Source: Candidatus Desulfofervidus auxilii | GTDB lineage: Bacteria; Desulfobacterota; Desulfofervidia; Desulfofervidales; Desulfofervidaceae | Assembly (NCBI RefSeq): GCF_001577525.1 | Contig: NZ_CP013015.1 | Coordinates: 1,495,667 to 1,559,666, forward strand | Direction: 5' to 3' | DNA length: 64,000 bases | In this document: positions 15,710-24,323 of the stretch, piece after piece | How the letters are laid out: each line of letters opens with the position of its first letter | Position numbering within the stretch: position 1 is the first letter of the stretch | The notes under the pieces: model-generated | Databases searched by the model: none | What the model was told of the DNA's origin: nothing | Seen by the model: the letters and a program-made list of their open reading frames with translations, nothing else | Made by a program: the position numbers and the translations under genes

Positions 15710-16851
15710 TTATTTTCTAATACCTTATGAAATATTTCTAAATACTCCTGGGCTGTTTTTTCCCAACTAAATGCCTTAGCCCTTTCTAAGCCTTTCTCAC
15801 GTAGATTTTCTTGTAAAGAGACATCATTTAGCACTTTATAGATACCTCTAGTAATGTTGTCAATATCATAAGGATTTACATAAAAGGCAGCATCACCACA
15901 AACTTCTGTCAAAGAAGTTTGCTGAGAGGTGATCACTGGGCAACCACAAGCCATAGATTCTAAAGCAGGCAGTCCAAAACCTTCATATAAAGAAGGATAG
16001 ATAAAAAGGGTGGCTAGGTTATAAAGATAGGCCAGTCCTTGATGGTCAACATATCCCAAGTAATAAATATCTTTTTGACCTCTTATCATCTCTTTTACAG
16101 TTTTATTTTCCCATCCAGGAGCACCTGCTATGACCAGCTTTATCTCTTTTTTGACGCCCAGAGGTAAATTTAAATAGGCCTTTATCAGACGAAGTAAATT
16201 TTTTCTGGGTTCAAGGGCACCTATGAATAAAATAAATTTTTCTGGTAAGGCAAAATTGGTTTTAAATTGTTTTAATATGGCAAAAGGATAAAGTTTAAAA
16301 GTCTCTCTATCATAACCATTATAAATTACCTTTATCTTTTCCGCTGGCAGGGAGAGAAAATTTAAGGCTTCTTTTTTGATGTATTGAGAAACAGTGACAA
16401 TTAAATCAGCTCGTTTTATATTAGGCCAAAAATTTTTTTCAAAGTCCTTTACTCTATCCTTAGGATGCCACTGGGGATATTTACAAAGGGAAAAATCATG
16501 TACAGTGACAATTACTTGTTTGGCTTTTATGCCAGGAAGAGGAATAAAATTGGGTTCAAAATAAAGGTCAAAAAAATTTTTATGACCATGACTTAATAAA
16601 CTCTTTAACTTCCGCAATCCATAGCCCATAAAAGGGATTTTTCGCAAATAGAATTTCAACTTATTGAATGTTCTTAAAGACACACTGTCTGAATTATAAG
16701 CAAATAATTCTTTAGTAAAAAAACCATAAAAAAAGGTATAATCAAAGGTATTATCCAACCTCGGGAAATACCGACACAATTGATAAGTATAAACACCCAC
16801 CCCTGTCAAGGGAGAAAGTAAAGGTATGGTATTAACCACTATATTAAACAT
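15706..16851 (-). CDS. GT4-family glycosyltransferase, mannosyltransferase-like
   Basis: About 381 residues from ATG 16851 (MFNIVVNTIPLLSPLTGVG); an ATG nine codons earlier is less likely. GTGVYTYQL-type glycine loop, VTVHDFSLCKYPQWHP, the helix YNGYDRETF, FILFIGALEPRKNLLRLIKAY, and the donor-site motif PSLYEGFGLPALESMACGCPVITS are all present. The pattern is that of WbaZ/MtfB-type mannosyltransferases. With the partner at 14615 it probably builds an LPS O-chain or a secreted glycan. Confidence 0.9.
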   Translation of the reverse strand: MFNIVVNTIPLLSPLTGVGVYTYQLCRYFPRLDNTFDYTFFYGFFTKELFAYNSDSVSLRTFNKLKFYLRKIPFMGYGLRKLKSLLSHGHKNFFDLYFEPNFIPLPGIKAKQVIVTVHDFSLCKYPQWHPKDRVKDFEKNFWPNIKRADLIVTVSQYIKKEALNFLSLPAEKIKVIYNGYDRETFKLYPFAILKQFKTNFALPEKFILFIGALEPRKNLLRLIKAYLNLPLGVKKEIKLVIAGAPGWENKTVKEMIRGQKDIYYLGYVDHQGLAYLYNLATLFIYPSLYEGFGLPALESMACGCPVITSQQTSLTEVCGDAAFYVNPYDIDNITRGIYKVLNDVSLQENLREKGLERAKAFSWEKTAQEYLEIFHKVLENK

Positions 16852-16923
16852 AAATCTATCATACACAGAATAAAACAATCTTTAAACCCTTTCAAATTTG
16901 TTTTAAATTTGTTATTTTAAGGT

Positions 16924-18177
16924 ATGCAATTAAACTCACGTATTGCCAGAAGAATTATAGAAACGGTAGGTGCTTATGGCACTCCTCCAGAATATGGTTT
17001 TCAATTTTTCACTGCTGGATTAGATGAGTATTTACGGTGTATTCATGAAGAATATCTAAAAACATATATTAAAGAAGAAGGTGGCTCAGTAGTAAAGATT
17101 GTCATTGGTGCCTATGGAGGGGGAAAAACCCATTTTCTCTATAGCATTCGGGAACTGGCTTGGCAGGAAAATTTTGTAGTGAGTTATGTAGCTTTAAGTC
17201 CAGAAGAAAGCCCTTTTCACCGTCTAGAAGCAGTTTATAGGACTATTGTCAATAACCTTACTTATCCCCTCCAGCCTGAAGAGTTACTTAAGGGAGTGGA
17301 AAAAGGCATTGAGGCCTTTTTAATCACTTGGTATGAAAAGCAAATGGATGTTTTTAAAAATATAGGTTTAAAAGGGGAGGTATTAGAAAAGGAAATTGAA
17401 CAATATTTAGAATCTGTTCAGAGAAATATTGAAAACATTAATTTCGCTAAGGCTGTAGCTACTGCCTTTTTTGCTCTTCATGATGAGGATGAAAAGACTT
17501 TTAAACATGTTTTGCAATGGCTCAAAGTAGAAGGTTATGATAAAGGTATCTACCGTCCTCTGGGAATTTTATCTCCTATTGATAGAAGTAATGCCTTTTC
17601 TATATTACGTTCTTTAGTCCAATGGGTGCGCAATATTGGTTATAGTGGTTTAGTAATCTTATTTGATGAGGCAGAGCAAATTCCTAGTCTCAGCACTCGT
17701 CAACGGGAACTTACCCTCTCAAATTTAAGAGAACTCATTGATGCTTGTATGTATACTTCCTTTAGACATGTAATGATTTTTTATGCCTTACCTGATGAAC
17801 GTTTTTTTGAAGGACCTTCCCATATCTATGAGGCATTAAAACAAAGAATTTCTTCTGTATTTGATTTTTTTAATCCCTCAGGAGTGAAAATTAAATTAGA
17901 AAATACTAAAGGAGACCCCCTCGCCTTATTAGAGGAAATTGGGTATAAATTGAAGTATATCTTTGAAACTGCTTATGGAGTGCGTTTTCCTTCCCAGATA
18001 GAAAATGTAATTAAGATTGTAGCTCAAGAGGCCTATGAACGTCGGTTTGGAGATATTGGTTATATTAGATTGTTCGTGCAAGGAATAATTAAGGTTTTTC
18101 ACCTCTTACGAAAAAATCCTTTACTAGTCAATAAGACAAGTGAAATCTGTCAAATATTAGAAGAAGGTAGTGGATGA
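16924..18177 (+). CDS. DUF2791 (BrxD-like) P-loop ATPase, first of a pair
   Basis: 417 residues. Residues 1-50 (NSRIARRIIETVGAYGTPPEYGFQFFTAGLDEYL) match the start of DUF2791 proteins. Walker A is IGAYGGGKTHFL (61-72), Walker B LVILFDEAEQIPS (about 240-252), with an ALSPEESPFHRL arm and a winged-helix-like C-terminus. The family includes BrxD of type 3 BREX phage defence and related AAA-type ATPases. The next gene overlaps by four bases and encodes a second family member. No BREX methylase, PglZ or helicase is nearby, so the role is unknown. Confidence 0.8.
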   Translation: MQLNSRIARRIIETVGAYGTPPEYGFQFFTAGLDEYLRCIHEEYLKTYIKEEGGSVVKIVIGAYGGGKTHFLYSIRELAWQENFVVSYVALSPEESPFHRLEAVYRTIVNNLTYPLQPEELLKGVEKGIEAFLITWYEKQMDVFKNIGLKGEVLEKEIEQYLESVQRNIENINFAKAVATAFFALHDEDEKTFKHVLQWLKVEGYDKGIYRPLGILSPIDRSNAFSILRSLVQWVRNIGYSGLVILFDEAEQIPSLSTRQRELTLSNLRELIDACMYTSFRHVMIFYALPDERFFEGPSHIYEALKQRISSVFDFFNPSGVKIKLENTKGDPLALLEEIGYKLKYIFETAYGVRFPSQIENVIKIVAQEAYERRFGDIGYIRLFVQGIIKVFHLLRKNPLLVNKTSEICQILEEGSG

Positions 18178-19499
18178 AAGGTATAAGGGTTAAACATTTT
18201 ACCTTAGGCGAAGGGAGAATCATAGATACTCGCTACCATGGTTATGAATGCCTAGTGCATTTTATCTCAGGTCTCACTCGATGGGTCAAGAGACGCTATC
18301 TTGTATTTTTAGAACCACCTAAAAGGATAGAAAAAGAAAAACCTCCTCTTCCTATTTCTTTCCATTGGCCAAAATTAATAAAAGGGGGTCGGGAAGTAAT
18401 AGAGGCCTTTAGAGCAGGTATTGTGCCTGGGAACTGGATAAAAAGTTGGACTGTAGGTAGGGCTAAAGAGTTGGCTCAAATAAAAACTTGGCTCCATGAC
18501 CAAACTTCAGGTGCCATAATCATTAAAGGAGAATATGGTGCAGGAAAAACACATCTCATTGAATATCTTTATCATCAGGCACAAGAATTGAATTATGCGG
18601 TAGCTAGAGTAAGTATAGAACCTTTGAGTGCACACCTTGCCTTTCCTAAACGAGTTTACCGTGAATTAGTGCAAACATTCCGTGTGCCTCAAGGAGAAAG
18701 GTTTCTCAATTTCCGAGAGACTCTTAGTATTTTAGCTCAAAAAAAGGCACTCAAAGATCACTTTATCTTAGGTCCGTTTTTTAATATCTTGAGGAGAAAA
18801 GAAGTTACTACTCCTATGTGGCAATGGATAGAAGGTTTGGAAAGCACATTTAATGAATTTGGCAGTTTATATGATCATACCACCGCAGCCAACATTTATA
18901 GCTATATACTTTCAGGTATAAGCCGGGCCTTGGTGGAATACCTGGATACCGCTGGTCTGGTGTTGCTTTTTGATGAAACTGAGAGCACTGGTATTTATCG
19001 TTATAGTTATGAATGGCAGCGGGGAATGAATTTTTTACGGGGGCTAATTTTGGTAGCTAACGATGAACCAGATTTATTAGAAGAAAGGATTGTTAAAAGA
19101 GAATACTGTTATCAAGGAGAAATCACAAGCCTGGTTTATTCTGGTCATCGTAAACTCCCCTATATTTATCAATTACCTACTTACTTAAAGGTAGCCTTTG
19201 CTGTCACCCCTGATTTTTCTATCCAAGAAATGATGGATGAATACAATATTTATATACTTGAGCTAGAACCATTAGAGCCTCAATATCTAGAACATTTCTT
19301 TTATCGCTTTGTAGAACTTTATCGTAAGGTTTACGGCCTCAGACTAACTGCTAGGGAAAAGAGGGAAATTTTTACCTTTATTAAAGGATATGCCCCTATT
19401 TCTACCCGTATTTTTATCAAGGCCATGGTAGAATGCCTGGATTTTAAGAGATTTTACCCTGCAGGAGAGGTAAAGACCCTGGCTGGAGGATTGTCTTGA
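18174..19499 (+). CDS. DUF2791-type P-loop ATPase with N-terminal Tudor/SH3-like domain, second of a pair
   Basis: 441 residues. The first 48 (VKHFTLGEGRIIDTRYHGYECLVHF...WVKRRYLVFLEP) resemble the small SH3/Tudor-like domains at the ends of UvrD/Rep helicases and CarD-like proteins that touch RNA polymerase or nucleic acid. After a proline-rich linker comes a DUF2791-like ATPase: Walker A GEYGAGKTH (119-127), Walker B VLLFDETEST (about 260-270). It is translationally coupled to the first ATPase. Two unequal ATPases, one with a nucleic-acid or polymerase docking domain, suggest a heteromeric machine. Confidence 0.75.
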   Translation: MKGIRVKHFTLGEGRIIDTRYHGYECLVHFISGLTRWVKRRYLVFLEPPKRIEKEKPPLPISFHWPKLIKGGREVIEAFRAGIVPGNWIKSWTVGRAKELAQIKTWLHDQTSGAIIIKGEYGAGKTHLIEYLYHQAQELNYAVARVSIEPLSAHLAFPKRVYRELVQTFRVPQGERFLNFRETLSILAQKKALKDHFILGPFFNILRRKEVTTPMWQWIEGLESTFNEFGSLYDHTTAANIYSYILSGISRALVEYLDTAGLVLLFDETESTGIYRYSYEWQRGMNFLRGLILVANDEPDLLEERIVKREYCYQGEITSLVYSGHRKLPYIYQLPTYLKVAFAVTPDFSIQEMMDEYNIYILELEPLEPQYLEHFFYRFVELYRKVYGLRLTAREKREIFTFIKGYAPISTRIFIKAMVECLDFKRFYPAGEVKTLAGGLS

Positions 19500-19524
19500 C
19501 CCCTCTTAAGAACTGTGTTACTTA
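19496..19524 (+). promoter_or_regulatory. Promoter of the TPR gene, abutting the start codon
   Basis: TTGACC (19496-19501), 17 bases, TACTTA (19519-19524), then six bases to ATG 19531. No ribosome site fits between them, so a leaderless transcript is expected. It overlaps the end of the preceding ATPase gene. Confidence 0.45.
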
Positions 19525-19530
19525 ACCATC

Positions 19531-20238
19531 ATGGTAGTAAAAATTAAAAAGAGAAAACCTATTACTGCCCCGGATGAGTTTATTTCTTTACCTAACCGCA
19601 TTGTTCAGTATGTTCAGGCAAATTTAAAACAAGTGCTTACTATTACCACTGTTTGTGTAGTTTTAATCTCTATCTTTCTTTTAGGCCGGGCATGGTGGCA
19701 TAAAAGAAAGGAACATTCCTTTATCCTTTATACAAAAGCAGAAAATCTTTTAAAAAATAAACAGCAGGATAAGGCAGAAACAGTCTTAAATCAATTGATA
19801 AAAACACATAGTCCAGCAAGTAATTTTGCTTGTCTACAGTTAGCTACTGTTTATGAAGAGCGAGAGCAATGGGAGAAGGCGATTATTATGTATCAAACTT
19901 ATCTTAAAAAAAGCAATGATAAAGACATTTTTTCTCCTTTTGTATGGCATGCCTTGGGTTGCGATTATTGGATTTCACAAAAGCCTTCAGAAGTAGAGAA
20001 GGCACTAAAAAATATCATTAAAAATTACCCTGACCATCCTTTAGCTAATTGGGCTTATATTAATTTAGGTCTTTTAATAGAAGAGAAAGAACCTTTTAAG
20101 GCATTAGAGATGTATAATTTGGCCTTAAAAAAAGAAAGTCCTCTTAATCCCCCCTGGCTAGATTTTAAAATAAAGGCATTAAAAATTAATTATCCTGCTT
20201 CCCAAGAGGAGCAGGATACGGCCCGAAGGGAAAAGTAG
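19531..20238 (+). CDS. Membrane-anchored tetratricopeptide protein (YfgM-like)
   Basis: 235 residues. A cytoplasmic basic N-terminus and one membrane helix (VLTITTVCVVLISIFLLGRAWW, about 36-57) are followed by a helical repeat region with TPR-like pairs (AENLLKNKQQDKAETVLNQLI, ACLQLATVYEEREQWEKAIIMYQTYL, ANWAYINLGLLIEEKEPFKALEMYNLAL). The layout is like YfgM/ancillary SecYEG TPR proteins. The partner is unknown. It stands between the DUF2791 pair and cysS. Confidence 0.75.
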   Translation: MVVKIKKRKPITAPDEFISLPNRIVQYVQANLKQVLTITTVCVVLISIFLLGRAWWHKRKEHSFILYTKAENLLKNKQQDKAETVLNQLIKTHSPASNFACLQLATVYEEREQWEKAIIMYQTYLKKSNDKDIFSPFVWHALGCDYWISQKPSEVEKALKNIIKNYPDHPLANWAYINLGLLIEEKEPFKALEMYNLALKKESPLNPPWLDFKIKALKINYPASQEEQDTARREK

Positions 20239-20275
20239 AATAAGAAAAAAGCACACTCTCCGGCCACTTATTTTC

Positions 20276-20303
20276 TTGACAAACATACTTTAACCGCTAC
20301 AAT
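20276..20303 (+). promoter_or_regulatory. Promoter of cysS
   Basis: TTGACA (20276-20281), a 16-base spacer and TACAAT (20298-20303) are near consensus. Transcription would begin about 20310, leaving fewer than ten bases before ATG 20318. Confidence 0.7.
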
Positions 20304-20317
20304 TGTGCGTTAGGAAA

Positions 20318-21754
20318 ATGGCATTGCGAATTTATAATACTCTTAATAAGAGAAAAGAAGAGTTTATTCCGCTACAACCAGGAAAGGTGAAGATATATGT
20401 TTGTGGTATTACTGCCTATGATTATTGCCACATAGGACACGCCCGTTCAGCCGTTGTCTTTGATGTTATTGTTAAGTATTTACGTTATTTAACGTATAAT
20501 GTTACTTTTGTCCGCAACTTTACCGACATAGATGATAAAATTATCAAACGTGCCCAAAAAGAGCATAAAGTTCCTCATGAAATTGCCCGATATTTTATTA
20601 AGGCATTTTATGAAGATATGGAGGCGTTAGGTGTAGCTAAAGGTGATATAGAACCCAAAGCTACAGAGCACATTCCAGAAATGATTGCCTTAGTTGAAAA
20701 ATTGCTTCAAAAGAATTATGCCTATATTGCCAATGGAGATGTGTATTTCAGTGTAGAAAGGTTTCACCAATATGGTAAGCTTTCCGGAAGAAGCTTGGAT
20801 GAGATGTTAGCCGGGGCAAGAGTAGAAGTAACACCTCAGAAACGTCACCCTTTGGACTTTGTTCTTTGGAAAAAGGCTAAACCCAATGAACCTTGGTGGG
20901 AAAGTCCTTGGGGAAGGGGCAGACCAGGATGGCATTTAGAGTGCTCAGCCATGAGTATGAAATATTTAGGTGAGACATTAGATATCCACGGAGGAGGACA
21001 GGACCTCATTTTTCCCCATCACGAAAATGAAATTGCTCAATCAGAGGCAGCTACTGAAAAACCTTTTGCTAAATACTGGATTCATCACGGTTTTGTGATG
21101 GTAAATAAGGAAAAAATGTCTAAATCTTTAGGAAATTTTTTTACCATTCGTGAAGTATTAGCCAAATTTCACCCTGAGGCCTTGAGGCTCTTTTTCTTAA
21201 GTCATCATTATCGCAGCCCTATAGACTTCTCTGATGTAGCGTTAAAAGAAACTACAAACGCCCTAGAAAGAGTTTATTTAACCCTTAAAAGGGCTCAAGA
21301 TAGGATAGGGAAAGAAGTAGAGTTTGAAGAACAAGCGTTAAAGGATAAACCCTTATATCACCAATTAACAGGCATAGAGACTAAATTTAAAGAGGCCATG
21401 GATGATGATTTTAATACTGCCTTAGCTCTGGCGTATTTATTTAGCGGTATAAAGGCTATTAATGTTTATCTAGAAGAAAAAAAACCAGAAAAAAGCTTAT
21501 TGGCCTGGGCTATTGCCAAAATAAAGACTTTAGGAAAAGTCTTGGGATTATATCAATCTTCACCTGAAACCTTTCTTACCCAGGGAGTAGCTTTGACCAA
21601 AGAAGAAATACAAAAACTTATTGATAAAAGGTCAGAGGCTAGAAAAATGAAAGATTGGGCTACTGCCGATGCTATTCGGGAAAAATTGAGACTTGCAGGT
21701 ATTATTTTAGAAGATACTCCAGTTGGAACTACTTGGAGAAAAAAAAGGGATTAG
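20318..21754 (+). CDS. cysS: Cysteinyl-tRNA synthetase
   Basis: 478 residues from ATG 20318. A TTG 15 bases earlier is rejected because it lies inside or before the expected transcript start. The class I signatures are intact: C-G-I-T-A-Y-D-Y-C-H-I-G-H-A-R (HIGH, zinc Cys near residue 28), ECSAMSMKYLGETLDIHGGG with GGGQDLIFPHHENE (zinc ligands), and KMSKSLGN (KMSKS). The C-terminal domain SEARKMKDWATADAIREKLRLAGI is typical. It makes Cys-tRNA in the cytoplasm. AGGAGA within its 3' end serves the next gene. Confidence 0.97.
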   Translation: MALRIYNTLNKRKEEFIPLQPGKVKIYVCGITAYDYCHIGHARSAVVFDVIVKYLRYLTYNVTFVRNFTDIDDKIIKRAQKEHKVPHEIARYFIKAFYEDMEALGVAKGDIEPKATEHIPEMIALVEKLLQKNYAYIANGDVYFSVERFHQYGKLSGRSLDEMLAGARVEVTPQKRHPLDFVLWKKAKPNEPWWESPWGRGRPGWHLECSAMSMKYLGETLDIHGGGQDLIFPHHENEIAQSEAATEKPFAKYWIHHGFVMVNKEKMSKSLGNFFTIREVLAKFHPEALRLFFLSHHYRSPIDFSDVALKETTNALERVYLTLKRAQDRIGKEVEFEEQALKDKPLYHQLTGIETKFKEAMDDDFNTALALAYLFSGIKAINVYLEEKKPEKSLLAWAIAKIKTLGKVLGLYQSSPETFLTQGVALTKEEIQKLIDKRSEARKMKDWATADAIREKLRLAGIILEDTPVGTTWRKKRD

Positions 21755-21764
21755 GAGAAAGGAT

Positions 21765-24323
21765 ATGGATAATTTCCATATTTTTACTGTTTCTTTGCGG
21801 CTTCCGAAAAATTTGAAACCTTTAATAGAACTTGCTTATAATCTTCGCTTTGCTTGGAATCCTGAGATAATCGCCCTTTTCCGCCGCATAGACCGTCATC
21901 TCTGGGAAGAAACATATCATAACCCAGTGCTTTTATTATCTCAACTCAGTGGAGCACGCATTCAAGAATTGTCTAAAGATAATTCCTTTTTAGATTATTT
22001 GAACCGTGTTTATGAGAATTTTAAAAATTACATAGAAAGTCCTCATTTTTCTCCTTTTTTTAAAAAAGAAACAGATTTTTTGGTAGCTTACTTTTCTGCG
22101 GAATTTGGTTTAACTGATTGCCTACCTATGTATTCTGGTGGTCTTGGTGTCTTGGCAGGAGATCATCTTAAGTCAGCTAGTGATTTAAATATACCTATGG
22201 TAGGTATAGGCCTTTTATATCAACATGGTTATTTTAGACAAAGGCTTACTAGCAATGGAGAACAGAAAGAGGTTTATCCTGAAAATGATTTTTATCATAT
22301 GCCATTACACTTAGAAAAAGATAAAAATGGCAATCCTATTTTAATCTCCGTAGATTTTAAAGACCAGAAAGCATATGCCCAGATATGGCGTGTAGACATT
22401 GGTAGAGTGAAGCTTTATTTATTAGATACCAACATTCCTCAAAACCCACCTGATATTCAAAATACCACATTTCGCTTATATGATGCTCATAGGGAAATAC
22501 GACTGCGTCAAGAAATCTTATTAGGCATCGGTGGGGTAAGAGTTCTTCACACTTTTGGCATCTCACCTACTATTTATCATATGAATGAGGGACATTCAGC
22601 CTTTGCAGGTTTAGAAAGAATCAGGGTATTAAGGGAAAAAACTGACATTTCTTTTGATGCTGCTCATTTGGCGGTGATGGCTAGTAATGTTTTTACCAGT
22701 CATACTTCTGTCCCTGCTGGTATAGATATTTTTGACCCTCAGTTAATAGAGGCGTATTTTTGTAATTATACTCCCAGTTTAGGTATTTCTATACCTGTAT
22801 TGTTGGGCTTAGGTAGGAAAAATCCCGCAGACCATAATGAACCCTTTTGTATGAATATTTTAGCCATGAAACTTTCAGGACATATTAATGCGGTGAGCAA
22901 ACTCCATCAGCAAGTCTCACAGAAATTGTGGCATATACTTTGGCCTAAAATCTCTGAAGAAGATGTTCCTATAAAATATGTTACTAATGGAATTCATGTG
23001 CCCTCTTGGGTTTCTCATGATATGTCAGAACTTTACAATCGTTATCTAGGCCCCCACTGGTTTGAAGACCCAGATAGTGAAAGGGTCTGGGCCAGGGTAT
23101 TAGAAATTCCGGATGAAGAAATTTGGAGTGTTTGTGAGCGTAGGAGAGCTAGGTTGGTAGCCTTTTGTCGAGAACGATTACGAAATCAATTTAGACGGGG
23201 AGGAGTATCGCAAACTGAAATTGGAAGAATAACTGATATCCTTGACCCTGAAGCCCTTACCTTGGTTTGGGCTCGCCGGATGACCAACTATAAAAGACCT
23301 ACTCTGATTTTTAGAGACCCAGAAAGGCTGGCCAGGATTTTGAATAATGATAAGCATCCTGTTCAAATAATTGTAGCTGGTAAGGCTCATCCTGCGGACA
23401 AACCTGCTAAGGCCTTAATTAAACAGATTATTGAATTGGCTAGACAAAAAGAATTTAGACGTCGTTTAGTATTCATTGAAGACTATGACCTGGAGGTAGC
23501 TAGATATTTTGTTCAAGGTGCTGATGTCTGGCTTAATACTCCACTTAAACCTAACGAAGCTTGCGGGACAAGTGGAATGAAGGCCATAGCTAATGGCGTT
23601 CTTCATTGTAGCACAGAAGATGGTTGGTGGGCAGAGGCCTATAATCCAGAAGTAGGATGGTTAATTGGTTTTGGTGATGAATATGATAACCCTGAATATC
23701 AAGCCAACGTAGAAAGCAATTCTTTTTATAATTTACTAGAACATGAAATTATCCCTTTATTTTACGATCGAGGGCCTAATGGTTTGCCTCATGGATGGAT
23801 TAAAAAGTTAAAGATTTCTATGTATTCTCTATGTCCCCGATTTAATGCCCATCGCATGTTAGAAGAGTATACCACTGATTTTTATATTCCTGCTCTTCAC
23901 TACTGGCAAAACTTGGTTCAAGAAAATATGAAAGGAGCAAAGGCGTTATCTCAATGGAAGACCAAAATTATGACTAACTGGGAAAAGGTTTCTATAATTA
24001 GTATTGAGCCTGTTGATAGTATAGAAATCCCTATGGGGGAAGAACTAAAAATTACGGCCTTAATTCATTTAGGGGAAATTTCTCCTGAAGAAGTAAAGGT
24101 AGAGATATATTATGGCCAGCTTTCCATCTCAGGAGAATTGAGAAAAAGAAAAACCATTCCCATGAAGCCTGTATTACAAGAAAGGAAAGGTGTTTATCGA
24201 TTTGAAGGTAGTTTTCGTTGCCAAGACACAGGAAGATTTGGATACAAAATAAAGATCACCCCCTATCACCCTTACCTGGTTCCTTCTTATTATATCCTTG
24301 GATTTTTAGTGATTTGGGGATAA
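21765..24323 (+). CDS. glgP: Alpha-glucan (glycogen) phosphorylase, short GT35 form
   Basis: 852 residues from ATG 21765, behind AGGAGAAAGG; an earlier in-frame ATG lies inside cysS. It releases glucose-1-phosphate from glycogen or maltodextrin with PLP. N-terminal DUF3417-type region (LRLPKNLKPLIELAYNLRFAWNP), then the active core: AYFSAEFGLTDCLPMYSGGLGVLAGDH, NEGHSAF, TNGIHVPSW and NEACGTSGMKA around residue 600 with the PLP lysine. The C-terminal 100 residues form a beta domain. This form is common in thermophiles and anaerobes. It follows cysS by ten bases. Confidence 0.95.
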   Translation: MDNFHIFTVSLRLPKNLKPLIELAYNLRFAWNPEIIALFRRIDRHLWEETYHNPVLLLSQLSGARIQELSKDNSFLDYLNRVYENFKNYIESPHFSPFFKKETDFLVAYFSAEFGLTDCLPMYSGGLGVLAGDHLKSASDLNIPMVGIGLLYQHGYFRQRLTSNGEQKEVYPENDFYHMPLHLEKDKNGNPILISVDFKDQKAYAQIWRVDIGRVKLYLLDTNIPQNPPDIQNTTFRLYDAHREIRLRQEILLGIGGVRVLHTFGISPTIYHMNEGHSAFAGLERIRVLREKTDISFDAAHLAVMASNVFTSHTSVPAGIDIFDPQLIEAYFCNYTPSLGISIPVLLGLGRKNPADHNEPFCMNILAMKLSGHINAVSKLHQQVSQKLWHILWPKISEEDVPIKYVTNGIHVPSWVSHDMSELYNRYLGPHWFEDPDSERVWARVLEIPDEEIWSVCERRRARLVAFCRERLRNQFRRGGVSQTEIGRITDILDPEALTLVWARRMTNYKRPTLIFRDPERLARILNNDKHPVQIIVAGKAHPADKPAKALIKQIIELARQKEFRRRLVFIEDYDLEVARYFVQGADVWLNTPLKPNEACGTSGMKAIANGVLHCSTEDGWWAEAYNPEVGWLIGFGDEYDNPEYQANVESNSFYNLLEHEIIPLFYDRGPNGLPHGWIKKLKISMYSLCPRFNAHRMLEEYTTDFYIPALHYWQNLVQENMKGAKALSQWKTKIMTNWEKVSIISIEPVDSIEIPMGEELKITALIHLGEISPEEVKVEIYYGQLSISGELRKRKTIPMKPVLQERKGVYRFEGSFRCQDTGRFGYKIKITPYHPYLVPSYYILGFLVIWG

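Noticed and set aside
16924-19499. A complete BREX locus
   Set aside because: Only the two DUF2791-type ATPases are present; neighbours are a TPR protein, cysS and glycosyltransferases, and no PglX, PglZ, BrxC or helicase is seen.
20303-20318. TTG 20303 as the cysS start
   Set aside because: The TTG lies on the last base of the predicted -10 box, ahead of the expected transcript start; ATG 20318 gives the normal N-terminus of the enzyme.
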